From positions 1,054,001 through 1,118,000 of the forward strand of contig NZ_CP012590.1 of NCBI RefSeq assembly GCF_001278845.1: DNA of 64,000 nucleotides, written 5' to 3'. The stretch is from Actinomyces sp. oral taxon 414 (lineage in GTDB: Bacteria > Actinomycetota > Actinomycetes > Actinomycetales > Actinomycetaceae). The position numbers were made by a program, and so were the translations under genes. Shown here in pieces: positions 35,860-43,921 of the stretch; positions within the stretch are counted from its first letter, which is position 1, and each line of letters begins with the position of its first letter. The notes beneath the pieces are model-generated. The model ran no database searches. It saw nothing but the letters and a program-made list of their open reading frames with translations, and was not told the origin of the DNA.

Positions 35860-37149
35860 ATGTTCCTCCTCAGGCTCCTGTACCGCTCCTTCACCCGTCA
35901 GCTGCGACGGCGCTCCCTCATCGCGCTGACGGTCGCCCTGTGCTCCTCCATCTGCGTGGCCATGCTCGGGATCGTGCTCGACGTGGGCGACAAGCTCAAT
36001 GCCGAGCTGACGACCTACGGCTCCAATATCGTGGTCCAGCCCAAGGCGGACGCCGTCGTGTCCAACCTGTACGAGACCGACCGGGACTCGGCGCCCACCG
36101 CCCACCTCGACGAGTCCACCATCCCCAAGATCAAAACGATCTTCTGGGCCTACAACATCGTCGACTTCACCGCCGTCCTCAAGGGCCCCGTCAACGTCTC
36201 CGCCTCCGGGGGCCAGGTGGACGACCTGAGCGTCACGGGCACCTGGTTCAATAAGAAGCTGTCCCTGCCCACCGGCGAGACGACGGTGGCCGGCGTCAGC
36301 ACCATGCGCTCGTGGTGGACCATGGAGGGCTCCTGGCCCGCCGACGACGCCGACCAGGCCATTGTGGGCTCCGACCTGGCCGGCCGCCTGGGCCTGACCA
36401 CGGGGGACACGATCACCCTGACCACGCCGACGGGCAGCCGCCCCCTGACCGTCACCGGGGTCTACACCTCGGGCGACAGCGATGACGACACCCTCTACGC
36501 GCCCCTGGCCGTCGTCCAGGAGCTCACCGGCCACGTCGGCCAGGTCGACCAGGTCGAGGTCAAGGCCCTGACCACCCCGGAGAACGACCTGTCCCGCAAG
36601 GCGGCCCAGAACCCCGCCATCCTGTCCACCGCCGACTGGGAGACCTGGTACTGCACCGCCTACGCCTCCTCCATCGCCTACCAGATCGAGGAGGCCATCC
36701 CCGGCGCCGTCGCCAAGCAGGTCCGCCAGGTGGCCGCCGTCGAGGGCAATGTCCTGGAGAAGACCCAGACCCTCATGATCCTCATGACCGCCCTGTCGCT
36801 GGTGGCCGCCGTCCTGGCCGTCGCCTCCCTGACCACCGCCTCCCTGGTCGAGCGCACCGGCGAGTTCGCCCTGCTCAAGGCCATTGGCGCCTCCTCCGCC
36901 TCCGTCAACCGCCTCATACTGGCCGAGACCGCGGTCCTGGGCCTGGTGGGCACCGCCGTGGGGGCGCTCGTCGGCTCGGGGCTGGCCCAGCTCATAGGAC
37001 GGATCGTCTTCGGCTCGTCGATCACCATGCGCCCCATGGTCTACGTGCTCGTGGTCGCGCTGGTGTCCCTGGTCCTGCTCGTGGCCACGGCCTCCTCCAT
37101 GCGCTCCATCCTCAAGATCCAGCCGGCCACGGCCCTGCACAGGAGGTGA
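35860..37149 (+). CDS. FtsX-like ABC permease 1 of the iron operon
   Basis: MacB/FtsX-fold permease of 429 aa: one N-terminal helix (LIALTVALCSSICVAMLGIV), a ~250-residue extracytoplasmic domain, then three C-terminal helices with the FtsX pattern (LVERTGEFALLKAIGASSAS). It pairs with the following permease and the ATPase at 38578 to form an ABC complex that drives mechanical or transport work outside the membrane rather than classic import. The ATG at 35860 follows the DUF2318 stop by 1 nt; an in-frame GTG at 35839 is less likely. Confidence 0.85.
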   Translation: MFLLRLLYRSFTRQLRRRSLIALTVALCSSICVAMLGIVLDVGDKLNAELTTYGSNIVVQPKADAVVSNLYETDRDSAPTAHLDESTIPKIKTIFWAYNIVDFTAVLKGPVNVSASGGQVDDLSVTGTWFNKKLSLPTGETTVAGVSTMRSWWTMEGSWPADDADQAIVGSDLAGRLGLTTGDTITLTTPTGSRPLTVTGVYTSGDSDDDTLYAPLAVVQELTGHVGQVDQVEVKALTTPENDLSRKAAQNPAILSTADWETWYCTAYASSIAYQIEEAIPGAVAKQVRQVAAVEGNVLEKTQTLMILMTALSLVAAVLAVASLTTASLVERTGEFALLKAIGASSASVNRLILAETAVLGLVGTAVGALVGSGLAQLIGRIVFGSSITMRPMVYVLVVALVSLVLLVATASSMRSILKIQPATALHRR

Positions 37150-37157
37150 AGACCGCC

Positions 37158-38576
37158 ATGACCGCCACTCCCGCCACGTCGCGCCGCCGCGTCACCAACC
37201 GGCGCATGTTCGTCATCATGCTCGGCCGGGCCCTGGCCCGACGGCGCTCCCGGGCCCTGGCCGCCATCGGCTCCTCCGCCGTGGGGGCCGCCACCCTGTT
37301 CTGCCTGGCCGCCGTGTGCCTGGCCATCCCGGCCCAGATGAACGCCCAGATGCGCCAGTTCGGGGCCAATCTCATCGTCGTGCCCCTCCAGGGGGACTCC
37401 GGGGCGGCCACGGCGGGCCCCGCAGCGACTCCCTCCGCCGCGAGCGCCGCGCCGCAGCCCTCCGCCGGCGCCACTCCCAGCGGGAGCGCCGCGGCGATCC
37501 CCTCGGGCGGCTCCGCCGCACCGCAGTCCTCCGCCGCTGCGTCACCATCCCCCGACGCTGACGCCGCCGCACCGGCGACCGCCCGGGTGAGCCCGCAGGC
37601 CGCCGCGGACGCCGCCGCCGCCATCGCCGCCGCGACCGGTTCCTCCACCACCCGCTCCGCCGCCTACCGCTACGAGACGGTCCGCATCAACAAGTCCCCC
37701 TACCTCGTCGGGGGGATCGACGTCGACGCGGTGCGCGCCCTCAACGGCCACTGGGAGATCGAGGGGCGCTGGCCCGGCGACGGGGAGGTCCTCATCGGCC
37801 TGGACGTCGCCGAGACCACGGGCTTCAAGGTCGGCTCCACCGTCAACGCCGAGTACCTGGGCAGCGACGACCTGTCCCTGTCCTCCACCGTCTCCTCCAG
37901 CGGCGACACCGCCCAGGTCGCCGGCCAGGCGAGCTGGCGGGTCTCGGGGATTGTGGACACGGGCGGGTCCGAGGACGACATCCTCTACGTCCCCCTGGAT
38001 CAGCTCGAGACCCTCACCGGCAGCGCCGACGCCGGCTACGACGTCGTCGAATTCTCCGTCGACACCACCTCCGTGACCGCCGCGGACGTCGCCGCCGCCG
38101 TCAACCGGGCCGCCGACGGCGCCGGGCAGGGCGTGCGGGCCGAGCCGGTCTCGAAGATCACCAGCGGCGACACCCGCATTATCACCATGCTCGACACCCT
38201 GTTCTGGGTGGTGGCCGTGGTCGTGCTGGGCCTGACCCTGGTGGGCGTGTCCACCACCATGACGGTCATCGTCTCCGAGCGGCGCAACGAGATCGGCCTG
38301 CGCAAGGCCCTGGGCGCCTCCTCCAGGTCCATCGCTGTCGAGTTCTACACCGAGGCCGCCTGCCTCGGCCTCATTGGCGGGTTCATTGGCACCGCCATCG
38401 GGTACGCGCTGGCGCGAGCTGTGGGGATCGGGGTCTTCGAGCAGCCCATCGGGTTCTCGTGGTGGCTGGCGCTGCTCTCGCTGCTCCTGTCCGCCCTGGT
38501 CGCGGTGATCGCCTCGGCCGGCCCGGTGCGGGGCGCCACCCGTATTGACCCCGCCCTCGTCCTGAGAGAGGAATGA
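37158..38576 (+). CDS. FtsX-like ABC permease 2 of the iron operon
   Basis: A 472-aa FtsX-type permease with the same topology as its upstream partner. It has an extra Ala/Ser/Pro-rich insertion (~residues 75-145) after the first helix. The C-terminal signature is VIVSERRNEIGLRKALGASS followed by two helices and RIDPALVLREE. AGGAGG at the end of the preceding gene serves as its ribosome site, so the ATG at 37158 is used instead of the overlapping GTG at 37146. It sits directly before its ATPase. Confidence 0.85.
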   Translation: MTATPATSRRRVTNRRMFVIMLGRALARRRSRALAAIGSSAVGAATLFCLAAVCLAIPAQMNAQMRQFGANLIVVPLQGDSGAATAGPAATPSAASAAPQPSAGATPSGSAAAIPSGGSAAPQSSAAASPSPDADAAAPATARVSPQAAADAAAAIAAATGSSTTRSAAYRYETVRINKSPYLVGGIDVDAVRALNGHWEIEGRWPGDGEVLIGLDVAETTGFKVGSTVNAEYLGSDDLSLSSTVSSSGDTAQVAGQASWRVSGIVDTGGSEDDILYVPLDQLETLTGSADAGYDVVEFSVDTTSVTAADVAAAVNRAADGAGQGVRAEPVSKITSGDTRIITMLDTLFWVVAVVVLGLTLVGVSTTMTVIVSERRNEIGLRKALGASSRSIAVEFYTEAACLGLIGGFIGTAIGYALARAVGIGVFEQPIGFSWWLALLSLLLSALVAVIASAGPVRGATRIDPALVLREE

Positions 38577-38577
38577 C

Positions 38578-39330
38578 ATGCCATCGTCCGCGTCGTCGGC
38601 CGCCCCCGACGTCCTGCTCCAGCTGCGCCACGTCTCCAAGATCTACGGCGAGCTCCACGCCGTCGACGACGTCAGCCTCGACGTGCCCCGCGGCCAGTGG
38701 CTGTCCCTGGTCGGCTCCTCCGGCTCGGGCAAGACCACGCTCATGAACATTATCGGCTGCATGGACACGGCGACCAGTGGCTCGGTCCTCCTCGACGGGC
38801 GCGAGCTCGGCCGGCTCAACGCCGCCCAGCTCACCGAGATCCGCAAGAACGTCATCGGCCTGGTCTTCCAGCAGTTCCACCTCATTCCGCACCTGACCGC
38901 CGTCGAGAATGTCATGGTCGCCCAGTACTACCACTCCATGACCGACGAGAAGGAGGCCCTGGAGGCCCTGGACGACGTCGGCCTGGGCGAGCGCGCCCAC
39001 CACCTGCCCTCCCAGCTGTCGGGCGGCGAGCAGCAGCGCGTGTGCATCGCCCGCGCCCTGATCAACCACCCCGAGATCGTCCTGGCGGATGAGCCCACCG
39101 GCAACCTCGACGAGGCCAACGAGCAGCTCGTCTTGGACATCTTCGCCCGCCTCCACGAGGCCGGGACCACGCTCATCGTCGTCACCCACGACGCGCACGT
39201 GGCCTCCTGCGGGCAGCGCCAGATCCTGCTCAACCACGGGCGCCTGGTGGGGGAGAAGCTCAACGACGGCACCGAGGGGCGCCGCAGCGCCGATATGCTC
39301 GACTTCGGGCAGAAGGAGGAGGACGCATGA
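38578..39330 (+). CDS. ABC transporter ATP-binding protein of the iron operon (MacB/LolD type)
   Basis: A 250-aa ATPase with Walker A GSSGSGKTT (K52), Q-loop in VFQQFHL, signature LSGGEQQR (L147 onward), Walker B IVLADEP (D171, E172) and D-loop GNLD. The sequence groups with the MacB/LolD/FtsE subfamily that energises FtsX-like permeases. It starts 1 nt after the second permease stop, and its stop overlaps the ATG of the FMN-binding lipoprotein gene (ATGA). Confidence 0.93.
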   Translation: MPSSASSAAPDVLLQLRHVSKIYGELHAVDDVSLDVPRGQWLSLVGSSGSGKTTLMNIIGCMDTATSGSVLLDGRELGRLNAAQLTEIRKNVIGLVFQQFHLIPHLTAVENVMVAQYYHSMTDEKEALEALDDVGLGERAHHLPSQLSGGEQQRVCIARALINHPEIVLADEPTGNLDEANEQLVLDIFARLHEAGTTLIVVTHDAHVASCGQRQILLNHGRLVGEKLNDGTEGRRSADMLDFGQKEEDA

Positions 39331-39977
39331 CGGAGAGCAGCCGGGCGCGCGGCGCGGCAGGCGCCCGGGTCGGGGGTCGCGCCCCCGACCCGGCGGCGGG
39401 GGAGGGAGCCCCGGCGGTGGGCGGTGCGCCGACGGCGGGCCCGCGGGCGCGCCGCGCCCTGGCGGTGGGCGGCGTCGTCCTCGCGGCGGCCTGCTCGACC
39501 GGCGTCCTGACCGGCTGCGCCGCCGGGAAGGAGGTCACCCCCTCCAACGACGAGTACGCGGGCCGCGCCCAGACCGCCAACCCCGCCCCCGCCGGGACCA
39601 CCGCCCCGGCCACGACGGCCCCCGCCCCCGCGCCGACGGTGACGGGGGGGCCCTACGCCGACGGCCAGTACGCGGCCTCGGAGAGCTACGGCGTCGTCGA
39701 CGGCGTCATCGAGGAGGACTCCATCGACGTCACCGCGACCCTGCAAGGCGGCGTCATCACCGAGGTCTCCGTGACCGGGCACCCGCTGCTGACCCAGTCG
39801 CACGATTACATGCAGGGCTTCGTCAACGAGATCTCCGGCGCCGTCGTCGGGCGCAGCGTGGAGGACGCCCACGTCACCGCCCTGGCGGGGGCGTCGAAGA
39901 CCTCCAACGCCTTCAACGACGCCATTGACGACATTGCCTCCCAGGCGGCCCGGGCCGCCTCCTCGTCCGGGTCTTGA
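39327..39977 (+). CDS. FMN-binding domain lipoprotein, probable ApbE substrate
   Basis: A 216-aa lipoprotein (VLTGCAAG, lipidated C64) with a Pro/Ala/Thr linker and one FMN_bind domain (~110-205). The motif LAGASKTSNAF agrees with the ApbE target pattern (S/D)GA(S/T)xT(S/T); T192 would carry FMN by a phosphoester bond. It is the last gene of the operon and overlaps the ATPase gene by 4 nt. In the model suggested by context, the flavin accepts electrons outside the membrane and supports iron reduction for P19/FTR1. The apbE gene stands at the other end of the locus. Confidence 0.85.
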   Translation: MTESSRARGAAGARVGGRAPDPAAGEGAPAVGGAPTAGPRARRALAVGGVVLAAACSTGVLTGCAAGKEVTPSNDEYAGRAQTANPAPAGTTAPATTAPAPAPTVTGGPYADGQYAASESYGVVDGVIEEDSIDVTATLQGGVITEVSVTGHPLLTQSHDYMQGFVNEISGAVVGRSVEDAHVTALAGASKTSNAFNDAIDDIASQAARAASSSGS

Positions 39978-40078
39978 GGACCCGCCTCCCGGTGCGCCCG
40001 CCGTCCCCTTCGCCACCGGGGTTACTCCCGTCGCGTGACAGCCGGGCCTGCGGGGCTCGGGCTCGATATGGTGGGGTC

Positions 40079-40549
40079 ATGCCCGCATCCGTCACCTCTG
40101 ACACGCCCGTCCCGGCCGCCCCCGCGCCGGTCGACGTCGAGCGCGTCGTGGCCTGCGTGCGCGGGCTCGGGCTGCGGTTCTTCCTCGACGACGAGGGGGA
40201 CCTGGGCATCCCCTGGCGCTACGTCACCATCCACGTCATCTTCCAGGACACCCGCGCCATTCAGCTGCGCGGCGTATGGCACCGCATCGCCGACACCGAC
40301 CACCTGTCCGCCCTGCGGCGCCTGGTCGAGGAGTGGAACGCCACCCGGATCGGTCCCAAGACCTACCTCACCATCGCCGACGGCGGCATTGTGCGCCTGC
40401 ACGGCGAGGTCACCTACCCCCTGGAGGCGGGCATGACCGACGCCCAGCTCGAGGACTTCGTCTTCACCGGCTGCCGCCTCATCGTCGCCTTCATGCGCGA
40501 GGCCGAGGAGTTCTTCCCCGACCCCCTGCGCGGCAATCTGGAGCCCTGA
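40079..40549 (+). CDS. YbjN domain protein 1
   Basis: A 156-aa protein of the YbjN (bacterial sensory-transduction regulator-like) family; function unknown. Conserved stretches are LGLRFFLDDEGDLGIPWRYV, LVEEWNATRIGPKTYLTIAD and ADGGIVRLHGEVTYPLEAGM. The fold resembles type III secretion chaperones. TATGGT lies 6 nt before the ATG, a leaderless arrangement. It stands 9 nt before a second YbjN-type gene, and the pair precedes miaA, an arrangement seen in other actinobacteria. Confidence 0.8.
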   Translation: MPASVTSDTPVPAAPAPVDVERVVACVRGLGLRFFLDDEGDLGIPWRYVTIHVIFQDTRAIQLRGVWHRIADTDHLSALRRLVEEWNATRIGPKTYLTIADGGIVRLHGEVTYPLEAGMTDAQLEDFVFTGCRLIVAFMREAEEFFPDPLRGNLEP

Positions 40550-40557
40550 ATAAAATA

Positions 40558-41229
40558 ATGAGTCCCGCATCATCCCCGCGCCGCATGCTCTCAGGCCTCA
40601 TCGCCCGCCTGTTCGGTCGGCGCCCCGGCGTCCGCCCCGACCCCGCCGCGCCCCGTCGCACCGGGACGGAGGACACGGCGGGCGGCGGAACGGGGGCCGG
40701 GACGGACGCCGGGGCGCGGGACGACGGCGAGGTGATCACCGTCGTCTCCGTGCGCGTCCCATCCGCGGCGCCCATGAAGCAGCGGAAGACGGACGACGTC
40801 GAGCTGACCGCGGCGCTGACCCTCAAGCGCGTGGAGACCATGCTGACCGGCCCCATGGGATACGGCGTGCGGTGGCACGAGGAGCAGGGCCACCCCTGCC
40901 TGCTGGGCACCTGGGACACCTTCCCCTTCGTCATCGAGGAGCCGGAGGGCCACAAGGGCTGGCTGCTGGTCTCCGGCGACTGGGAGGAGCCCATCCGCTC
41001 CTCCCAGCGCGACGAGATCGCCGCCTCCGTCAACGACTGGAACCGGGACAAGTTCTTCCCCACGGTCGCCCTGGTCGAGAGCCCCCTCGGCCCGGTGGTC
41101 CGCGCAACCTACCTGACGGACCTGAGCTCCGGGGTGACCGACACCCAGCTCAGGCTCCACCTGGACACGGCCCTGTCCTCGTGCACGCAGGCCCTGAGCC
41201 GGGTCGGCCCGCTCCTGCCGGAGCTGTGA
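40558..41229 (+). CDS. YbjN domain protein 2
   Basis: A 223-aa protein with a low-complexity N-terminal ~70 residues, then a YbjN-type domain: LKRVETMLTGPMGYGVRWHE, LGTWDTFPFVIEEPEG, WLLVSGDWEEPI, VNDWNRDKFFPTVALVE. The function is unknown; it probably forms a functional pair with the preceding paralogue. Between the two genes the sequence ataaaata is a small AT-rich island that may weaken pairing at the start. A gap of only 11 nt separates it from the GTG of miaA. Confidence 0.78.
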   Translation: MSPASSPRRMLSGLIARLFGRRPGVRPDPAAPRRTGTEDTAGGGTGAGTDAGARDDGEVITVVSVRVPSAAPMKQRKTDDVELTAALTLKRVETMLTGPMGYGVRWHEEQGHPCLLGTWDTFPFVIEEPEGHKGWLLVSGDWEEPIRSSQRDEIAASVNDWNRDKFFPTVALVESPLGPVVRATYLTDLSSGVTDTQLRLHLDTALSSCTQALSRVGPLLPEL

Positions 41230-41240
41230 GGGGCGCCGCC

Positions 41241-42386
41241 GTGAGCGCCCGCGCCGTTGGCAGCGGCACCGGCCTTGACACCAGGGCCGGCACTGGCCCC
41301 GGTACCGGCCCGAACACCAGCGCCGGAGCCGTCCCGGGCCTCGGTGCTGGCCCCGGTGTCGGCTCGGGCCCCGATGCCGGCGCCGAGCGGTCCGCGCCGG
41401 TGCGCGTGGCCGTCGTCGGCCCGACGGCCAGCGGCAAATCCGAACTCGCCCTCGACCTCATCGAGGCCCTCGCCGCCGACGAGCCCCGGGCTGCGAGCGG
41501 GGCCCGGGGCGCCGAGGTGGTCAACGCCGACGCCTCCCAGCTCTACCGCGGCATGGACATAGGCACCGCCAAACTGCCCCTCTCCCAGCGCCGCGGCGTG
41601 CCGCACCACCAGATCGACGTCCTGACCGTGCGCGAAGAGGCCAGCGTCGCCGCCTACCAGGTCCGCGCCCGCGCCGACGCCCGCGCCGCCGAGGCCCGGG
41701 GGGCCCGCGTCCTCATCGTCGGCGGCTCCGGGCTGTACGTGCGGGCCCTGACCGACGACCTGGACTTCCCGGGCACGGACCCGCAGATCCGCGCGGCCCT
41801 GGAGGCCCGGGCCGCCGCCGTCGGGGGCCGGGCCCTGTGGGAGGAGCTGCGCCGGGCCGACCCCGCCGCCGCGGAGCGCATCGAGGCGGCCAACACCCGC
41901 CGGGTCGTGCGGGCCCTGGAGGTCCTGGCCGTGACCGGCAGGCCGTTCTCCGCGGCCCTGCCCCGCTACGAGGACCTGGTGCCCACCGTGCACCTGGCGC
42001 TGCGCCCCGAGCGCGCCGCCCTCAACGCCCGCATCGACGCGCGCGCCCGGGCGATCTTCGACGCGGGCCTCATCGAGGAGGCCCGGGTCCTGGTGGACGA
42101 GGGCCTGGCCGAGGGGACGACGGCGCCGCGAGCCATCGGCTACGCCCAGGCCCTGGCCGTCCTGGACGGGACCATGAGCCGCGAGGAGGCCGTGGAGGCG
42201 ACCGCCGCGGCCACGCGCAAGCTCGCCTCCCGCCAGATCAAGTGGTTCCGGCGCGACCCGCGCGTCCACTGGATCGACGTCGTGCTCGAGCCCGGGGGCG
42301 ACTGGGCGCCCGGCGAGCGCGAGCGCGTGACGCGCCGGGCCCTGGAGCTGGTGCGCGCGGGGGAGCGGTCGGCACCTCGCCGGTGA
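41241..42386 (+). CDS. miaA: tRNA dimethylallyltransferase MiaA
   Basis: Adds the dimethylallyl group to N6 of A37 in tRNAs reading UNN codons, the substrate for MiaB. The P-loop is VVGPTASGKSEL (G60, K66); further motifs are NADASQLYRGMDIGTAK, PHHQIDV, GGSGLYVRAL and GYAQALAVLDG (usually GY.EA). The core is normal. The first ~50 residues are a Gly/Thr/Pro-rich extension. If that is not translated, a GTG at 41400 would give a 328-aa protein of usual size. The GTG at 41241 is kept because a GAGG site precedes it. Confidence 0.92.
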   Translation: MSARAVGSGTGLDTRAGTGPGTGPNTSAGAVPGLGAGPGVGSGPDAGAERSAPVRVAVVGPTASGKSELALDLIEALAADEPRAASGARGAEVVNADASQLYRGMDIGTAKLPLSQRRGVPHHQIDVLTVREEASVAAYQVRARADARAAEARGARVLIVGGSGLYVRALTDDLDFPGTDPQIRAALEARAAAVGGRALWEELRRADPAAAERIEAANTRRVVRALEVLAVTGRPFSAALPRYEDLVPTVHLALRPERAALNARIDARARAIFDAGLIEEARVLVDEGLAEGTTAPRAIGYAQALAVLDGTMSREEAVEATAAATRKLASRQIKWFRRDPRVHWIDVVLEPGGDWAPGERERVTRRALELVRAGERSAPRR

Positions 42387-42514
42387 GAACGTCCGCGGCG
42401 CCCGGAGCCGGTGCGCGGGGGAACGGGCCCTGGTGCGCCGGGCCCCGTTGACGGGCATCCCCGATGAGTCCCGCCGCACTGTGGACGTTGACGGTCCGCG
42501 GGTGCCATAATGAC

Positions 42515-42547
42515 GGGGAGCCGCCCGGCGTACCCGGACGGCTCCCC
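42515..42547 (+). terminator. Hairpin downstream of miaA
   Basis: GGGGAGCCG (42515-42523) pairs with CGGCTCCCC (42539-42547) around a 15-nt loop, about 130 nt after the miaA stop. A second small stem (CCCAGTTTCCTGGG type) follows. No U-tract is seen. Confidence 0.45.
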
Positions 42548-42600
42548 AGGAAACTGGGATGTTGAGTCAGCGCCCCAACAGGACGTTGATCAGAGCTGCA

Positions 42601-42656
42601 AGGGCCCAGATCAACGGCGGAAGCGTTTCCAGCAGCGTCCGCCAGATCTGGGCCCT
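42601..42656. repeat. Imperfect palindrome
   Basis: AGGGCCCAGAT (42601-42611) pairs with ATCTGGGCCCT (42646-42656); inner GGCGGA/TCCGCC add to the stem. The palindrome also accounts for a short hydrophobic minus-strand frame here. Confidence 0.7.
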
Positions 42657-42706
42657 CTGCGCGCCCGTCATCCCCTTGCGCGCCCCCGCCCTGCGGCACC
42701 GCGGTC

Positions 42707-42779
42707 CGCGAGATCGTCACTTGACCCGCGAGAACGTCTGCCAGAGGTACGTTCTCGCGGGTCAAGTGACGATCTCGCG
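42707..42779. repeat. Perfect palindrome with 31-bp arms (family with 11928-12050)
   Basis: Arms 42707-42737 and 42749-42779 are exactly complementary, with an 11-nt loop (ctgccagaggt). They begin CGCGAGATCGTCACTTGACC. The outer flanks GCGGTCCGCGA and TCGCGGACCG (about 42795) extend the symmetry after a gap. Confidence 0.9.
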
Positions 42780-43042
42780 CGTCGGGGTGAGTTTTCGCGG
42801 ACCGAGCGGCGTTCCCGCGGGCCCACCTGGTCGTCGAACCTGGTTATCAATGCGCCCGTCATGGTCTTCATCCGCCCCGCCGCGGGTGAGCCCCTTGGTG
42901 CGGTGGTGGTTCCCGCGAGGTTCCTCCGCCGCGGACGCGGGCACGGCTGCGAATGCTGCTGCGCGCCGCCTCGTTCGCCCCACCTGCCCCATCCGCCCCG
43001 CCACGGGTGCGGACGGACCCGTGGCGGGCGGTCCGACGACTC

Positions 43043-43174
43043 AAAAAGGTGGCTGGCGCATATCTTTCACTCCCCGTCCTGCACCCCTCCCGTTCCGAAG
43101 TGGCGCAATGACGCCACTCCTCGGACGAGCGGGAGCCGCCGCACATCCGAAAGTTAAGCGCCAGCCACCTTTTT
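43043..43174. repeat. Inverted repeat with 26-bp ends
   Basis: AAAAAGGTGGCTGGCGC at 43043 is matched by GCGCCAGCCACCTTTTT ending at 43174; 24 of 26 end positions pair. An inner hairpin GTGGCG-caatga-CGCCAC sits in the centre. It looks like a small non-autonomous palindromic element. Confidence 0.75.
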
Positions 43175-43262
43175 CCGCCCCGGCGGCGGCTCCGGACCAC
43201 GACTACGGGGCCGTCGGGCGGGAGATCATCCCCGCGCGACCCCGTCAGCGGCTCCGGGGCGG

Positions 43263-43841
43263 GTGTCGAGCCCGGTGTCCGGCCACCGCGACGCGGCGCC
43301 CCTGCCGGCGGCGGCCTCGCCCTTATCCGCGGGGCCAAATGCCTCGGTCGTCTGCGCGACCTACAATCTTCAGCCGACCTCGGCCCTGTGGGCGGCGCTG
43401 GTGGATCTGCGCCGGCGCTGGCCGGGCGTGGCGGTGCGCCTCTACGTGGATGCTCAGGCCGCCGACGGGCCCTTCAAGGGGCGCGGCGGGGCCAGCCGTG
43501 TTGGCGGAGTCGGCGGGCGCGGCGGGACCGGCGTCCGGGGAACGGCGGCGTCGAGGCGCGCCCCGGGCCTGAGCACGGGCGAGATGGCCCGGCGGCTGCG
43601 CGGCGCTGTCGTCATGCGCACCCGCGCGTCCGAGGACGGGAGGCGCGCGGTGACGAGCCACGCCAAGCTCCTCAGCATCGACCACCGCTTCCTACTGGTG
43701 GGCAGCGCGAACCTCTCCTACAGCGCCGAGGAGCGCAACGTCGAACTCGGCCTGCGCCTCGACGACCCCGCCCTGGCGCACGGCGTGGAGAAGCAGCTGC
43801 GGGACCTCGAGGGGGTTGTCTACGAGCAGGTGCACGGGTGA
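43263..43841 (+). CDS. Phospholipase D-like domain protein (DrmC-like), possibly truncated
   Basis: A 192-aa protein with one HxKx4D motif: SHAKLLSID (H133, K135, D140) followed by RFLLVGSANLSYSAEERNVE, the usual shape of PLD-fold phosphodiesterases and nucleases. The segment VVCATYNLQPTSALWAALVD is the preceding half-domain. A Gly/Arg-rich insertion (~75-105) interrupts it. The closest group I recognise is DrmC, an accessory PLD protein of DISARM phage-defence loci, but no DrmA, DrmB or methylase is present here. The start is uncertain; GTG at 43263 is the first in frame. It may be a relic of a defence island. Confidence 0.6.
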   Translation: MSSPVSGHRDAAPLPAAASPLSAGPNASVVCATYNLQPTSALWAALVDLRRRWPGVAVRLYVDAQAADGPFKGRGGASRVGGVGGRGGTGVRGTAASRRAPGLSTGEMARRLRGAVVMRTRASEDGRRAVTSHAKLLSIDHRFLLVGSANLSYSAEERNVELGLRLDDPALAHGVEKQLRDLEGVVYEQVHG

Positions 43842-43921
43842 CGGGCCGGACCCTGAAAGGATATCCTGGGGGCGTCCGGGAGCGCCTCTCGAAACAACTT
43901 TCAAGGGGAAAGGTTTTAAAT

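Larger units (their letters stand above)
42387..43262. other. Intergenic region rich in palindromes
   Basis: About 875 nt with no supported gene. It holds a terminator-like hairpin (42515-42547), an imperfect palindrome (42601-42656), a perfect 31-bp-arm palindrome (42707-42779) and a third inverted repeat (43043-43174). Open frames on both strands read through these structures and show no domain. Confidence 0.5.

Noticed and set aside
42567-42671. Minus-strand 34-aa hydrophobic frame (MTGAQRAQIWRTLLETLPPL and so on) resembling a small toxin
   Set aside because: The frame is built on the palindrome 42601-42656, the purine-rich stretch abuts the ATG with no spacing, and nothing indicates conservation.
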